DNA of 64,000 nucleotides from Planctomycetota bacterium (GTDB lineage: Bacteria; Planctomycetota; UBA11346), in assembly GCA_014193115.1 (NCBI GenBank), contig BJHQ01000004.1, forward strand, positions 1 through 64,000. Direction: 5' to 3'. The notes under the pieces were generated by a model, which was not told the DNA's origin, searched no databases, and saw only the letters and a list, made by a program, of their open reading frames with translations. Positions 49,339 to 58,437 of the stretch are shown here, in pieces. The number at the start of each line of letters is the position of its first letter. Positions within the stretch are counted from its first letter, which is position 1. The position numbers and the translations under genes were made by a program.

Positions 49339-51159
49339 CTAGGGAGCCCGCGGGGTCGAAGCCCGGTCCGGCACCGCCCGGTCCGGTGCAGCCTTGGGCG
49401 TGGGCGGTTTGTCGACCGGAGCGGCCTCTGCGGGTTTGACCGGTTCGGGTTTGGGCGCCGGCGGTTCGTCTGGGTACCACCTGGGCTTTTTGTTGACGTC
49501 GTCCCACCACAGCAGGCGACCGTCACCGAAGACGAGATAGTGCGTCTTCGGAGGGAACAGGTCTAATTCCGGTCTGGCCTTGATCAGCTCAGGCAGCGGA
49601 CCGTCGGTCGGCTCGAATTCCTTGGGCCGGGGAGGCTCTTTGCCATAGGTCTTGAAAATTGCGGGATCTGCCAGGAATTCATCGAGCTCATTGTAACCGT
49701 CCTGATATTGCCAGGGCCACACTTTGAAGATTCCGGTCGAGGTCGGCCGGGGAATTTTGTCGAGCTGGACCATCGGCACCGGTGGCGAATTCGGGGAACG
49801 CGGGTTGCGCAACGTCGCTTCACGGGACGGACGCTCATAAGGTTTGACCTCGAAATCCTTCTGCCCCGGCGCCCCGGGCCGGCTCTTCAGACGGACCTCC
49901 CAGTACCACACCCGTCTGGCATCGGATTTCAGCGCTTCGAGTTGGAACGGCGTGTCGAGATCCACCGGTTTCTTCTCGCCGGTTTTGAACGGGTTGGGGA
50001 CGGCGGTGTCCTTTTTGCCGACCGCTTCGCCGGGCTGGACCTTGAAGACGAAGGGTTCGGTCCACTTGGCTGCGCCGCCGGCGGGGTCGATCAATTTGCG
50101 GGTCACCAGGATCTCGGCGAAGTCAGTGCCGGTTCCTTGGGAGACGCGTTTCAAGGCGAAACGGATGTCGGCGGTGGCGGTGACGGCCGTCTCTGGGCCC
50201 CAGAGGCTGTAATACAATCGCTCAGACGCGCTGAGCTTGACCCAGGTCGGCGGTTTTTCGACTGGCGGCAAGGTGCCAGCGAGCAACGTCTGCTCGGGCT
50301 TCAAGGTACCAGCGGCAACGGCTTGCCGTTCCCGCCGCAACCGATCGGTGAGCAGCGGCCAGTTCAGGTTGTTGTCGGCAGATTCGGTGAATCGCCCGCG
50401 CCAGACCAGGATCGTGGTCGCCAGGCGCGAGGAGCGGGCCAACTGGTCATCGCTCGGATTCGGCGGCAGGCCGGTGGCGCGCACCACCAGCCGGGCGCGA
50501 AACTGGTGCTCGCTCCACGGTTCGATGCAATCGACCGAGAGTTTTCCGTCTTTGGGGAGCTTGGCCAGGGGAATGAATCCCTCGCCGTTGGACAGTTTGG
50601 ATTCGTTCAGCGGCATCCACTGCCCGCCGAGCAGTTTGACCTCCACTTGAATCCCGAGGACGCCAGCGGTGTTGACCACTTCACCGCCTTCATTGCGCGC
50701 CCAAGTCACCGAACGGGCATCGCTGTGGCGCTTGTCCGCGGGGCGGACGGAATCGGGAAGCGTGATGGTCAGCGCCAAGGTCCCGACCCGGTCCTCAGCG
50801 TGCACCGTGACCGGAAGGACCTCGTACAAATACAGGAACAGCCGATCGAGGGTCGACGGCGGCAGGTCGGGACGGGCGGTCAACCAGGCGAGCGCTGCCG
50901 GAGCCGGCACCGCGCCGGAGAATCGCTCCTTCATCCGGCCGAGGTGATCTGCGGCGGGCTTGAGCACCGGAGGACGGACGGACAACGCGGTCTTCTCGAT
51001 CTCGCTCCATTCCCGGGTCAGGGGTTCCAGGCGCAAATCCGCACCGGGCCGGATGGTCTCGTCGGTGAGCACGGCGTGGACTTGCCAGACGCAGAACACG
51101 GCGATGGCGCCCACGGCAAGCTTCTCGCCATGGGCGATCAGGAATTCGGTGGCGTTCAT
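49339..51159 (-). CDS. Large membrane-anchored pilus-operon protein (Amuc_1099 position)
   Basis: This 606-residue protein has one N-terminal membrane segment (about 14-33, Leu-Ala-Val-Gly-Ala-Ile-Ala-Val-Phe-Cys-Val-Trp) with most of the protein outside it. The body is beta-rich with an Ig-like or fibronectin-like feel; the last 50 residues are Pro/Lys/Ala-rich and disordered. No catalytic motif is seen. It starts at ATG 51159, overlapping the upstream stop by 4 bases (ATGA). In the Akkermansia locus the gene between Amuc_1100 and the secretin is Amuc_1099, and this holds the same position; homology is inferred from order only. Confidence 0.6.
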   Translation of the reverse strand: MNATEFLIAHGEKLAVGAIAVFCVWQVHAVLTDETIRPGADLRLEPLTREWSEIEKTALSVRPPVLKPAADHLGRMKERFSGAVPAPAALAWLTARPDLPPSTLDRLFLYLYEVLPVTVHAEDRVGTLALTITLPDSVRPADKRHSDARSVTWARNEGGEVVNTAGVLGIQVEVKLLGGQWMPLNESKLSNGEGFIPLAKLPKDGKLSVDCIEPWSEHQFRARLVVRATGLPPNPSDDQLARSSRLATTILVWRGRFTESADNNLNWPLLTDRLRRERQAVAAGTLKPEQTLLAGTLPPVEKPPTWVKLSASERLYYSLWGPETAVTATADIRFALKRVSQGTGTDFAEILVTRKLIDPAGGAAKWTEPFVFKVQPGEAVGKKDTAVPNPFKTGEKKPVDLDTPFQLEALKSDARRVWYWEVRLKSRPGAPGQKDFEVKPYERPSREATLRNPRSPNSPPVPMVQLDKIPRPTSTGIFKVWPWQYQDGYNELDEFLADPAIFKTYGKEPPRPKEFEPTDGPLPELIKARPELDLFPPKTHYLVFGDGRLLWWDDVNKKPRWYPDEPPAPKPEPVKPAEAAPVDKPPTPKAAPDRAVPDRASTPRAP

Positions 51160-52232
51160 GGGCTGCCTTGGGCAGGTGCGGCGGACTTGCTGAAGTCGAG
51201 CATCAGCAGTTCGATCTTCATTTCCGCCCGTTCATAGGGGACATCCTTGCGTTCGCCGATGGCGAACGATTCCCGGCGGCTGATCGTGCCGCCAAGCACC
51301 ACGACCATCGGCTGGTCGTCTCCGACCTGCTCCAGGGCGGCATTGGCGGCGAGCAAGGCGGGAAGGGCTCCTTGCAGGGTGATGGTAAAACGGATGCCAT
51401 CAGCGTACTGATCGACGCCGGCGCCGAGTTTCACCGGCCCGCCGCTGGCCCATTCCAGTTTGCTCAGCGCCGGCACCAGCCCGGTCGCGACCTGAGCCGC
51501 CGCCGGCATGGTGGTGGGGATGACCGGATTCGCCGCCGTCGCGCCTTGGGCTGACAGCAGACGAGCGGCAAGGGCCGACAGCACCCGGAAGCGCGGCGTC
51601 AATTCCTCCCAATCCTTTTCGCCAGGAAGTTCCGCCCCGCGGGTATGCAGGCCGACCAGTTCGCGCACGGGGTGGTTTTTGAAGTCGGGTCCGCTGACGG
51701 TTGGCGCAGCGGCGCCGGCCGGCGCCGCTGCGCCGGAACCGCTTGGTTCAGGCAGAATCAACGCTTTCTTCGCATAGAGTTGGGCAAGCAGTTCAGCGGT
51801 CTGGGCTTCGTATTCGTTGTACCATTCCAGACGGCTGCTGGTCTCTTTCACTGGTTTGTGCAATATGATGCTGCGCCCGGACAGGTAGCCTTTGATCTTC
51901 GCCAGCTGTTCATCGTAGCTCGCGACCTGGTTGTTCAGCACCGGCTTCCAGCGGTCGGTGATCAGGAACTTGGTGGTGAGCTCTTTGCGCTGCTTCTCGT
52001 CCTCGGGATCGAAGACCCCGACCGGACCGCGATCGCCCAGGCTTTTGGTCAAGATATAGGAGCGGTCTCTCACTTGCTGGTATTTGATGGCCTGGTTGTC
52101 GAGGTCGGTTTTGACGTCCTGGGCGGTCCGACCGGTTTCGTCGGTCGGGACCAGGACCACGAAGCAGATGATGACCGCGAGCAGGATGGCGCCGGTGATG
52201 ATCCAATAGAGATGCGGCTTGATCTTTTCCAT
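51156..52232 (-). CDS. Amuc_1100/PilO-like pilus-assembly protein
   Basis: This 358-residue protein has a short cytoplasmic start (Lys-Ile-Lys-Pro-His), one membrane segment (about 9-28, Trp-Ile-Ile-Thr-Gly-Ala-Ile-Leu-Leu), a long helical stretch (about 35-125), an Ala/Pro linker near 165-180 and a C-terminal alpha/beta domain (about 255-345) like the ferredoxin-like fold of PilO/PilN. Size and position match Amuc_1100-type proteins, which sit after a PilM-like gene in Akkermansia. It begins 3 bases after the PilM-PilN stop. It probably forms an inner-membrane platform with that protein. Confidence 0.7.
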   Translation of the reverse strand: MEKIKPHLYWIITGAILLAVIICFVVLVPTDETGRTAQDVKTDLDNQAIKYQQVRDRSYILTKSLGDRGPVGVFDPEDEKQRKELTTKFLITDRWKPVLNNQVASYDEQLAKIKGYLSGRSIILHKPVKETSSRLEWYNEYEAQTAELLAQLYAKKALILPEPSGSGAAAPAGAAAPTVSGPDFKNHPVRELVGLHTRGAELPGEKDWEELTPRFRVLSALAARLLSAQGATAANPVIPTTMPAAAQVATGLVPALSKLEWASGGPVKLGAGVDQYADGIRFTITLQGALPALLAANAALEQVGDDQPMVVVLGGTISRRESFAIGERKDVPYERAEMKIELLMLDFSKSAAPAQGSP

Positions 52233-52235
52233 GGC

Positions 52236-54047
52236 TCAGGTCCCGGCCGGCAAATGGCAATGGAAGGTCAGGATCTGCACCGGCTGTTTCCGCTCCTGGA
52301 TGATCGGCTTGGTGTCCCCGGTCTCGGGGTCGATGTAGTTCGGGTCGAGGAAGTGGAAGGTATCGACGGCGTCGGTATTGCTCGCCATCTGGACCTTGCC
52401 CGCGAACAGGGTCGGCGAGCGGACGATCTCGGCGATGGCGGCCGGCGTCGGGATCGCCAGCAGGCGTTTTTCCAGCTGCTGGCGGGCATCGGTGAGCCGC
52501 TTGGTGTCCGGCACCCGCAGCACCACGGTCACGACCCGCTCCGCCGCCAGGGGGCTGAAAGGTCCGTTGGCGGAAGGGTCCCACGGAGGAATCTCGATCT
52601 TGTCGAGGTAGACTCCTTGCAGGGCCGGGTCGCCGCCGTCCTCGGTGCGTTTGCCGGTTTCGCCGACCTGGCCGTATTCGCGGATCAAATCTTCGACCAC
52701 GCCGATCACTCCGGCGTAGACCGCCTGGGTCAGGCCCTGCTGCCGGCCATAGGGCGCGAAGTGCGCCAGGGTCACGGCCCGCGGTCCGACCAGTTCGAGC
52801 ACCGCGCGGGAGGATTTCTCGTTCTTTTCGTTGGTTTCGGCGTATTCCTTGATCTTGCTGATGACTTCCAGGTTGTCGCGCATCGCCGCCTGGGTGACCA
52901 GATAGGTCGTGATCGCGGTGGCGGACAGCATCAGGATCGCAGCGATCGGAGCCCAGCGTTTCTGGCGCAAGACCTGCTCGATCCGGTCGCGGTTGGGCAT
53001 CAGGTTGACCGCTGACAGTCCGGCGCCGACACCCTGCAGCGCCAGACCCATCGCCACGCCGAGGGATTGCAGGTCGTGGAGGAAATGCTCGCGCTCCAGC
53101 CCCTTCGCGACCTGGATCTTGTCGAGATCTTCCAGGATGTTGACGGTATACCGCATGCGATCGGCGAAATGCTCGGGCAATCCCGGCAGCTTGAAGGTCG
53201 AACCGCTGATCACCAGGTTTTCCAGCTTCGCGCCGGCGTTCTGGTTCTTGTAGAAGCCGATCCGGCGCTGGACTTCGCTGATCAGCTCAGCCAGGGTCGG
53301 CTCGATGACTTTCAGGACTTTTTCGGCCTGGCCGCTGGTCGCGACATCGCGTTTCAGGCGTTCGGCCTCGTCGAAGCTGTTGAGCCGGAATTTCTTCTGG
53401 AAGACCCGGGTGATATCGTTGCCCGACACCGACAGGGAAGCCATCGCCAGCTGATCGCCCTTGTAGAACACCAGATCGGTATTTTCCGCGCCGATGTCGA
53501 GGATGATGATGGTCTCATCGCCGGGGAAGACCTGATCGTAGCGGACGAAGTTGTAGAGGGCCAGCGATGAGACCGACAGGCCGACCAGGTTGATCCCAGC
53601 GCGCTTCGATTTCGCCAGCAGATCGTTGATGATCTCTTTTTTCACCGCGAACAGGGCGACATCGTAGGACGATCCGTCGGCCCCCGGCGACATGTGGTAG
53701 CCCCACTCCACCGCGTCGAAGTCACCTGGAATCTGCTGGCGGGCTTCGAGCTCGACCATCCGGCCCATGGTCTTGGGATTGATCACCGGGACGTTGATCG
53801 TGCGTGAGAACACCTGCCGGCCGGACAAAGCGGCGAGCACCGGCGTCGAGCCGAACTCCTCGCGCAAGGCCATCTGCTCGAGGGCACGGACCACGGCTTC
53901 TTCGCGGTCGCCCTGTTCAGGCACCACGATCGGCTCGATGGCATAGGCGTGCACCGTCACCTTGTCGTCGGCGGTGCGGATCAGCTTGGCGGCCTTGATG
54001 CTGGAATGCCCTATGTCGAGGCCCCAGGCGACCGGATGGCGTTGCAT
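52236..54047 (-). CDS. pilM: PilM-PilN fusion, pilus inner-membrane platform (Amuc_1101-like)
   Basis: This 603-residue protein joins two roles. Residues about 8-345 are an actin-like PilM domain (Trp-Gly-Leu-Asp-Ile-Gly-His-Ser-Ser-Ile-Lys near 8-18, Ile-Leu-Asp-Ile-Gly-Ala-Glu-Asn-Thr near 182, Ile-Ser-Gly-Ser near 280). Then Ala-Val-Asn-Leu-Met-Pro-Asn-Arg leads into a membrane segment at about 364-388 and a PilN-like periplasmic domain. In standard type IV pili these are two proteins, PilM in the cytoplasm bound to the PilN tail. It is the first gene of the pilus operon. No PilB, PilC or PilT gene lies in the window. Confidence 0.85.
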   Translation of the reverse strand: MQRHPVAWGLDIGHSSIKAAKLIRTADDKVTVHAYAIEPIVVPEQGDREEAVVRALEQMALREEFGSTPVLAALSGRQVFSRTINVPVINPKTMGRMVELEARQQIPGDFDAVEWGYHMSPGADGSSYDVALFAVKKEIINDLLAKSKRAGINLVGLSVSSLALYNFVRYDQVFPGDETIIILDIGAENTDLVFYKGDQLAMASLSVSGNDITRVFQKKFRLNSFDEAERLKRDVATSGQAEKVLKVIEPTLAELISEVQRRIGFYKNQNAGAKLENLVISGSTFKLPGLPEHFADRMRYTVNILEDLDKIQVAKGLEREHFLHDLQSLGVAMGLALQGVGAGLSAVNLMPNRDRIEQVLRQKRWAPIAAILMLSATAITTYLVTQAAMRDNLEVISKIKEYAETNEKNEKSSRAVLELVGPRAVTLAHFAPYGRQQGLTQAVYAGVIGVVEDLIREYGQVGETGKRTEDGGDPALQGVYLDKIEIPPWDPSANGPFSPLAAERVVTVVLRVPDTKRLTDARQQLEKRLLAIPTPAAIAEIVRSPTLFAGKVQMASNTDAVDTFHFLDPNYIDPETGDTKPIIQERKQPVQILTFHCHLPAGT

Positions 54048-54226
54048 GTGGTGCGTCTCGCAGCCGGCACGGTGGAAGGCCGAACCGTCAAGTGGCGAAA
54101 GTACCCCTGAACGATGTGACGGTCAAAGGGACCCATCCCGAGAACCCGACCCGGTGTGTGCATCCCCGCCGCGCCGGCACTGATGCCATCAGCCTTTGCG
54201 CGGAATTTATCGCGACACGCATGGCT

Positions 54227-54266
54227 GAAAAACCAGACGGCGATGGCCATCGTGGCCATCGCCGTC
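54227..54266 (-). terminator. Rho-independent terminator after rpsA
   Basis: On the minus strand a perfect 13-base-pair stem (arms 54254-54266 and 54236-54248, loop 54249-54253) is followed after three bases by five T (54232-54228). It lies 55 bases past the rpsA stop and separates rpsA from the pilus operon. Confidence 0.75.
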
Positions 54267-54292
54267 CAGCCCGCGTCCTAGGTGCCGTGGCT

Positions 54293-54313
54293 CGGTCGGC
54301 CTGAGGCCGACCG
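54293..54313 (-). terminator. Short hairpin just after rpsA
   Basis: A perfect 9-base-pair stem (CGGTCGGCC with loop TGA) begins seven bases after the rpsA stop. It has no T-run, so it is probably a 3'-end stabiliser or pause site before the stronger terminator at 54227-54266. Confidence 0.5.
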
Positions 54314-54320
54314 GGCGCCG

Positions 54321-55967
54321 TCAGTCCTGCTTCACGTCCTTCATCGACAACCCGATCTTGCGGGTTTCGAGATCGACATTGACCACCTTGACCCGGACCG
54401 GGCGGTCGGCGGGGAACGCGGTCTCGGGGTTCGCTGCGTCGCCCGGGGGCATTTCGCTGACATGGAGCAGCCCTTCGAGTCCGTCGAGGATGTCGACGAA
54501 GACGCCGAAGTTGGTGACCTTGGTGACCTTGCCGTCGACGACGGTGCCGCGCTTGAACTTCTTGGGGATGGCATCGGTCCAGGGATCGGGCTGGAGCTGG
54601 CGCATGCCCAGGCTGATCCGCTGCCGTTCCTTGTCGATTTCCAGGATCTTCACCGTGACCGGCTGGTCCTTCTGGAACTCGGTGGATGGATGGGCGACCT
54701 TCTTGGTCCACGAGATGTCGTTGACGTGGAGCAGGCCTTCGATGCCCGGCTGGATCTCGACGAACGCGCCATAGGTGGTCATGTTCTTGATCTTGCCATC
54801 GACGATCGTGCCCACCGGATACTTGTCGCGGATGGTGTCCCACGGATTGCTGTCGGCCTGCTTCATGCCCAGCGAGATTTCCTGCTTTTCGTGGTCGATC
54901 TCGAGGATCATGACCTTGATCTTCTCGCCGACCTTGAGCACCTCGTTGGGGTGGGTGACCTGCTTGGTCCACGAAATTTCGCTGATGTGGACCAGGCCTT
55001 CGATGCCGTCTTCGAGGCGGATGAACGCGCCATAGGTCATCAGGTTGACCACGGTGCCTTCGTGGCTCGATCCGATCGGGAAGCGCTCGGTGATGCCTTC
55101 CCACGGGTTGCGCATCTTCTGCTTGAGGCCGAGGGAGATGCGGCCGCGTTCGCTATCGTAGTCGAGGATGACGACTTCGAGCTTCTGGCCGATGTGGACG
55201 ACCTCGGTCGGGTGGTTGACCCGACCCCACGACATGTCGGTGATGTGGAGCAGTCCGTCGAGTCCACCGAGGTCGATGAACGCGCCGAAGTCGGTGATGT
55301 TCTTGACCACGCCTTCGCGCAGGTCGCCGACGATCAGTTCTTTCACCAGGTTCTCGCGGTTCTTCTTGCGCTCCTCCTCGAGGACCTTGCGCCGGCTGAC
55401 CACGATGTTCTTGCGTTCGATGTCGATCTTGATGATTTCGGCCTCGACCGTCTGGCCGATGAAGTCGCCGACATCGCCGGTCCGGCGCAGGTCCATCTGG
55501 CTGGCAGGCAGGAAGACCGGCACGCCGATGTCGACCAGCACGCCGCCCTTGATCTTGCGCACGACCTTGCCTTTGACCCGGTCGCCTTCCTTGTTGGCGC
55601 CGAGCACCTGGTTCCAGCCGATCTGGAGGTCGGCCTGGCGCTTCGACAGCACCAGCTCGCCCGAGGGTTTGACCTCGACGATCATCACCTGGACCTTGGC
55701 GCCCACCGGCACATCGGCCTCGGTGAACTCCTCACGGGCGATGCAGCCCTCGGACTTGTAGCCGATGTCCACCACCACGTCTTCATTGTGGTAGCCGACC
55801 ACGAATCCGGTGATGATCGAGCGCGCTTCGTAGGTGTTCTTGCCGGCTTCGATGCTGGCTTTGATCAGCGCTTCGACCGATTCCGAGCTGCCGCCGAAGG
55901 CCAGTTCGAGTTCGGTCGCCATCATCACATCATCGACCACCGAGATGCGTTCAGTGCGGTATGCCAT
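54321..55967 (-). CDS. rpsA: Ribosomal protein S1
   Basis: This 548-residue protein (E. coli S1 has 557) starts at ATG 55967. It carries six S1 OB-fold repeats at about 45-112, 128-195, 213-283, 298-368, 385-455 and 470-540. Repeats 3-6 show the canonical Gly-Ala-Phe-Ile/Val and Gly-Leu-Leu/Val-His motifs (for example Asp-Phe-Gly-Ala-Phe-Ile-Asp-Leu-Gly-Gly), and the first two are divergent, as is normal for the ribosome-binding part. It binds mRNA during initiation. Two hairpins follow. It stands alone; cmk, often next to rpsA, is not here. Confidence 0.96.
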   Translation of the reverse strand: MAYRTERISVVDDVMMATELELAFGGSSESVEALIKASIEAGKNTYEARSIITGFVVGYHNEDVVVDIGYKSEGCIAREEFTEADVPVGAKVQVMIVEVKPSGELVLSKRQADLQIGWNQVLGANKEGDRVKGKVVRKIKGGVLVDIGVPVFLPASQMDLRRTGDVGDFIGQTVEAEIIKIDIERKNIVVSRRKVLEEERKKNRENLVKELIVGDLREGVVKNITDFGAFIDLGGLDGLLHITDMSWGRVNHPTEVVHIGQKLEVVILDYDSERGRISLGLKQKMRNPWEGITERFPIGSSHEGTVVNLMTYGAFIRLEDGIEGLVHISEISWTKQVTHPNEVLKVGEKIKVMILEIDHEKQEISLGMKQADSNPWDTIRDKYPVGTIVDGKIKNMTTYGAFVEIQPGIEGLLHVNDISWTKKVAHPSTEFQKDQPVTVKILEIDKERQRISLGMRQLQPDPWTDAIPKKFKRGTVVDGKVTKVTNFGVFVDILDGLEGLLHVSEMPPGDAANPETAFPADRPVRVKVVNVDLETRKIGLSMKDVKQD

Positions 55968-56179
55968 GGGATTGTCTTCTTGTCTGCCTGCTACCAGACC
56001 CGGGATCGGGCCGGCCACAGGGAAAGGCCGGCGCGGAGCCGGCGGTTCTGGCCAAGGCGAGGCGGGACCATCCCGCACCAGCGTCTCGACCGGAGGGGCG
56101 GAACACTAGCGACCGACCAGCGCAGTCAACCGACCGGCAGCAGGCGTTGCCCCAGAAGCCAGTGGGAGATGCTGCGGTC

Positions 56180-57220
56180 ATGGAGTCGTCACCGCCACCG
56201 GCAGTCGCATCGGAGCCCGACCGACAGTGGCGCGGACGGAGCCACGGCGGCGGATTCGGCACCGCCCTGGTCCGCCAGGTCGCTCGCTGGGGAGGACGCG
56301 ACCTGTGTTATGTTTTCCTGCTTTTCCCCGCGCTGTGGTTCTCTGTGGCGGATCGCAGGGCGCGGTCGGCAGTGATCGATTATTGGCGGCGGATGCGACC
56401 GGAGCAGCCGCGTTGGCGGGCGGCGCTGCGGGTGCCCTTCCATTTCTGGCGCTTCGCTTGCGGTCTGGCCGATCGCCTGCTGGCATCGGTGCCGAGAGCG
56501 GTCATTCGCACCACGGACGGCTTCGAACAGATGATCGAGGCCATGCGCCATCCCCGGGGGTGCATCATCCTGTCGGCCCATGTCGGCTCGTTTGAACTGT
56601 CGGCGCGATGGATGGCGCGTTTCGGATCAGCCCAGGCGACGGCGAGCGCGGCCATGCCGCGTTTCAATCTGGTGATGATGGATGCCGAGGATCCCCGGGT
56701 GCAGGCCGAACTCGCCAAAACCATGGGAGACCGGCCCTATGCCGTCATCGATCTGCGTGATCCGACCACGGCGGCGCTGGCGGTGGCCTCGGCCCTGAAC
56801 CGCGGCGAGACCTGCTGCATGCTTGGCGACCGCACTGCCGGCGACGCCTCGGCCACGGTGGCGGTGCCGTTTCTCGGTGGCATCGCCCGGTTCCCCACTG
56901 GTCCCTTCATCGCTGCTGCCGCCACCGGCGCGGTGATCGTGCCTGCATTCTGCTGCCGGGCCGGCTGGGCGCGGTGGCACTGCCAGGCCGATGCGCCCTG
57001 GACGATCGATCTGGGTCCGCGCAGTCAGCGCCGCGAGCGTCTTCGCCACGAGGTCGCCCGGTGGGCCGCCCGGGTCGAAGCCCAGGTCCGCGCCCATCCC
57101 TGGGACTGGAACAATTACTTCCCGTTCTGGGAGGCTGGACAAGCAGCCACACCGGCAGAGCCAGCAGTCAGCCCAGCCGCGATCCGCGATGGATCGCCGC
57201 CGCTACCGCCCAGCCGGTGA
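56180..57220 (+). CDS. Lipid A biosynthesis acyltransferase-like protein (LpxL/HtrB family)
   Basis: The protein has 346 residues from ATG 56180; the longer frame runs antisense into the rpsA start and is unlikely. It is a membrane-bound acyltransferase that would add an acyl chain to lipid A or a related lipid. The His-x4-Glu catalytic motif is His134 to Glu139 (His-Val-Gly-Ser-Phe-Glu). A Gly-Asp-Arg-Thr-Ala-Gly stretch near 214 resembles the substrate-binding Asp/Arg region, and the end has Trp-Asn-Asn-Tyr-Phe-Pro-Phe-Trp, typical of this family. Its last 53 bases overlap tail-to-tail with the GT2 gene on the other strand. Confidence 0.85.
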   Translation: MESSPPPAVASEPDRQWRGRSHGGGFGTALVRQVARWGGRDLCYVFLLFPALWFSVADRRARSAVIDYWRRMRPEQPRWRAALRVPFHFWRFACGLADRLLASVPRAVIRTTDGFEQMIEAMRHPRGCIILSAHVGSFELSARWMARFGSAQATASAAMPRFNLVMMDAEDPRVQAELAKTMGDRPYAVIDLRDPTTAALAVASALNRGETCCMLGDRTAGDASATVAVPFLGGIARFPTGPFIAAAATGAVIVPAFCCRAGWARWHCQADAPWTIDLGPRSQRRERLRHEVARWAARVEAQVRAHPWDWNNYFPFWEAGQAATPAEPAVSPAAIRDGSPPLPPSR

Positions 57221-58346
57221 TCCCGGCGAGCACCGCCATGACCGTCATCACCGGTAATGAGCCGACCAACCAGTCAGCCAGCCACGGCCAGACTGCTGAC
57301 CAGATGCCGTGGGCGGCGTCGCTCTCGATCCGACCGGCCAGTCCGGACAGGTCGCCGAACAGGTGCTCGCCAGTATTGATCCAATGGCCGAGGGCGATCT
57401 CCATCGCGAAGAATGCGAACAACAGGGGACCGAAGCTGACGTTGCTGGCGAGCAGGGTCAGCGGCACATTGAGCGACAGCCGCCACGCCAACCAGGCAGC
57501 CACACCCATCTGAGCGCCCGGGATCGGAGCGACCCCGATCGCCGCGCCCAGGGCGCACGCGGCACCGGCCGACACCGGACTCAGTCCCTGACCGAGCAGA
57601 CCGCGCAAGGTCGTCGCCCAGGTGATGCTCGGCGTCTCGACCAGCCGGCGATGCGGCCAGGGCAGGCAGCGCCGAGTCACCAGCCGAGTGAAGGTCCAGG
57701 CGGTGCGAGCGTTGTCGCGCAGTTTATGGAAATGGCTGATCCGATCCGCCGGGTAGCGCACCGGCACCGCCACTCCGCGCACCGCGATCCCGGCCCAGGC
57801 GGCGCGCACCAGCACTTCGACTTCAAAGGCGTAGCGCCCGGCTTGGACCTGCAGCTGATTGGTCAGCGGGATCGGGTACACCCGCAGTCCGCTCTGGCCG
57901 TCAAAAGCATCGATGCCGGCAGCAATCCGGATCCACAGGTTCGTCCACCATTTTCCGAACCGGCTCGATCCCGGCGCACCGGCCATGTCGCGGCTGCCGA
58001 CGTGGATCGCCGCGGGCTCGGTTGCGGCGGCCTGGGCCAGCGTCGCCACTGCTTCGGGCGGGTGCTGGCCATCGGCATCGCAGGTCAGCGCCTGGCGGAA
58101 TCCGAGGCTTTCCGCCCAGCGCAGCCCCGCGACCAGGGCCGCACCCTTGCCTTGGTTGGGCTCCAGGCGCCGGACCTGAGCCCCGGCCGCTGCCGCTGCT
58201 GCTCCGCTGCCATCGGTCGAGCCATCATCGATGCACAACACCTCGGCCCCGGCTGCACGGGCTGAAGCGACGACAGCGCCGACCGTGGCGACGTGGTTGT
58301 ACACCGGAACCACCACCACCATCCCCGCCGGCCAGGTTGGTTCCAT
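57168..58346 (-). CDS. GT2 glycosyltransferase fused to a DUF2062 membrane domain
   Basis: The protein has 392 residues from ATG 58346. Residues about 8-215 are a GT-A family 2 transferase: Val-Val-Val-Pro-Val-Tyr-Asn, Asp-Asp-Gly-Ser-Thr-Asp-Gly-Ser near 40-47, Asp-Ala-Asp-Gly-Gln-His-Pro near 90, and Gly-Gln-Ser-Gly-Leu-Arg-Val-Tyr. Residues about 245-385 are a DUF2062 domain with several membrane spans (Gly-Ala-Ala-Ile-Gly-Val-Ala-Pro-Ile-Pro-Gly). GT2 plus DUF2062 beside a lipid acyltransferase is typical of surface lipid or aryl polyene-like clusters. The acceptor is unknown. The genes converge and overlap. Confidence 0.87.
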   Translation of the reverse strand: MEPTWPAGMVVVVPVYNHVATVGAVVASARAAGAEVLCIDDGSTDGSGAAAAAAGAQVRRLEPNQGKGAALVAGLRWAESLGFRQALTCDADGQHPPEAVATLAQAAATEPAAIHVGSRDMAGAPGSSRFGKWWTNLWIRIAAGIDAFDGQSGLRVYPIPLTNQLQVQAGRYAFEVEVLVRAAWAGIAVRGVAVPVRYPADRISHFHKLRDNARTAWTFTRLVTRRCLPWPHRRLVETPSITWATTLRGLLGQGLSPVSAGAACALGAAIGVAPIPGAQMGVAAWLAWRLSLNVPLTLLASNVSFGPLLFAFFAMEIALGHWINTGEHLFGDLSGLAGRIESDAAHGIWSAVWPWLADWLVGSLPVMTVMAVLAGITGWAVAAAIHRGSRLG

Positions 58347-58437
58347 GGTCAATAATGCTAACGGGGCTGGCACCCCAGCCCAACCCTGAGGTGCGCTAGG
58401 CCGTTCGCGCATCTTGCCCGCTGCTGATTCTCAGCCG

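Noticed and set aside
49708-51237. 509-codon plus-strand frame in the pilus operon
   Set aside because: It is antisense to genes with matching overlaps and membrane anchors; no start signal or motif.
54282-56375. 697-codon plus-strand frame antisense to rpsA
   Set aside because: It is antisense to all six S1 repeats; the product is an Asp/Leu-rich shadow with no motif.
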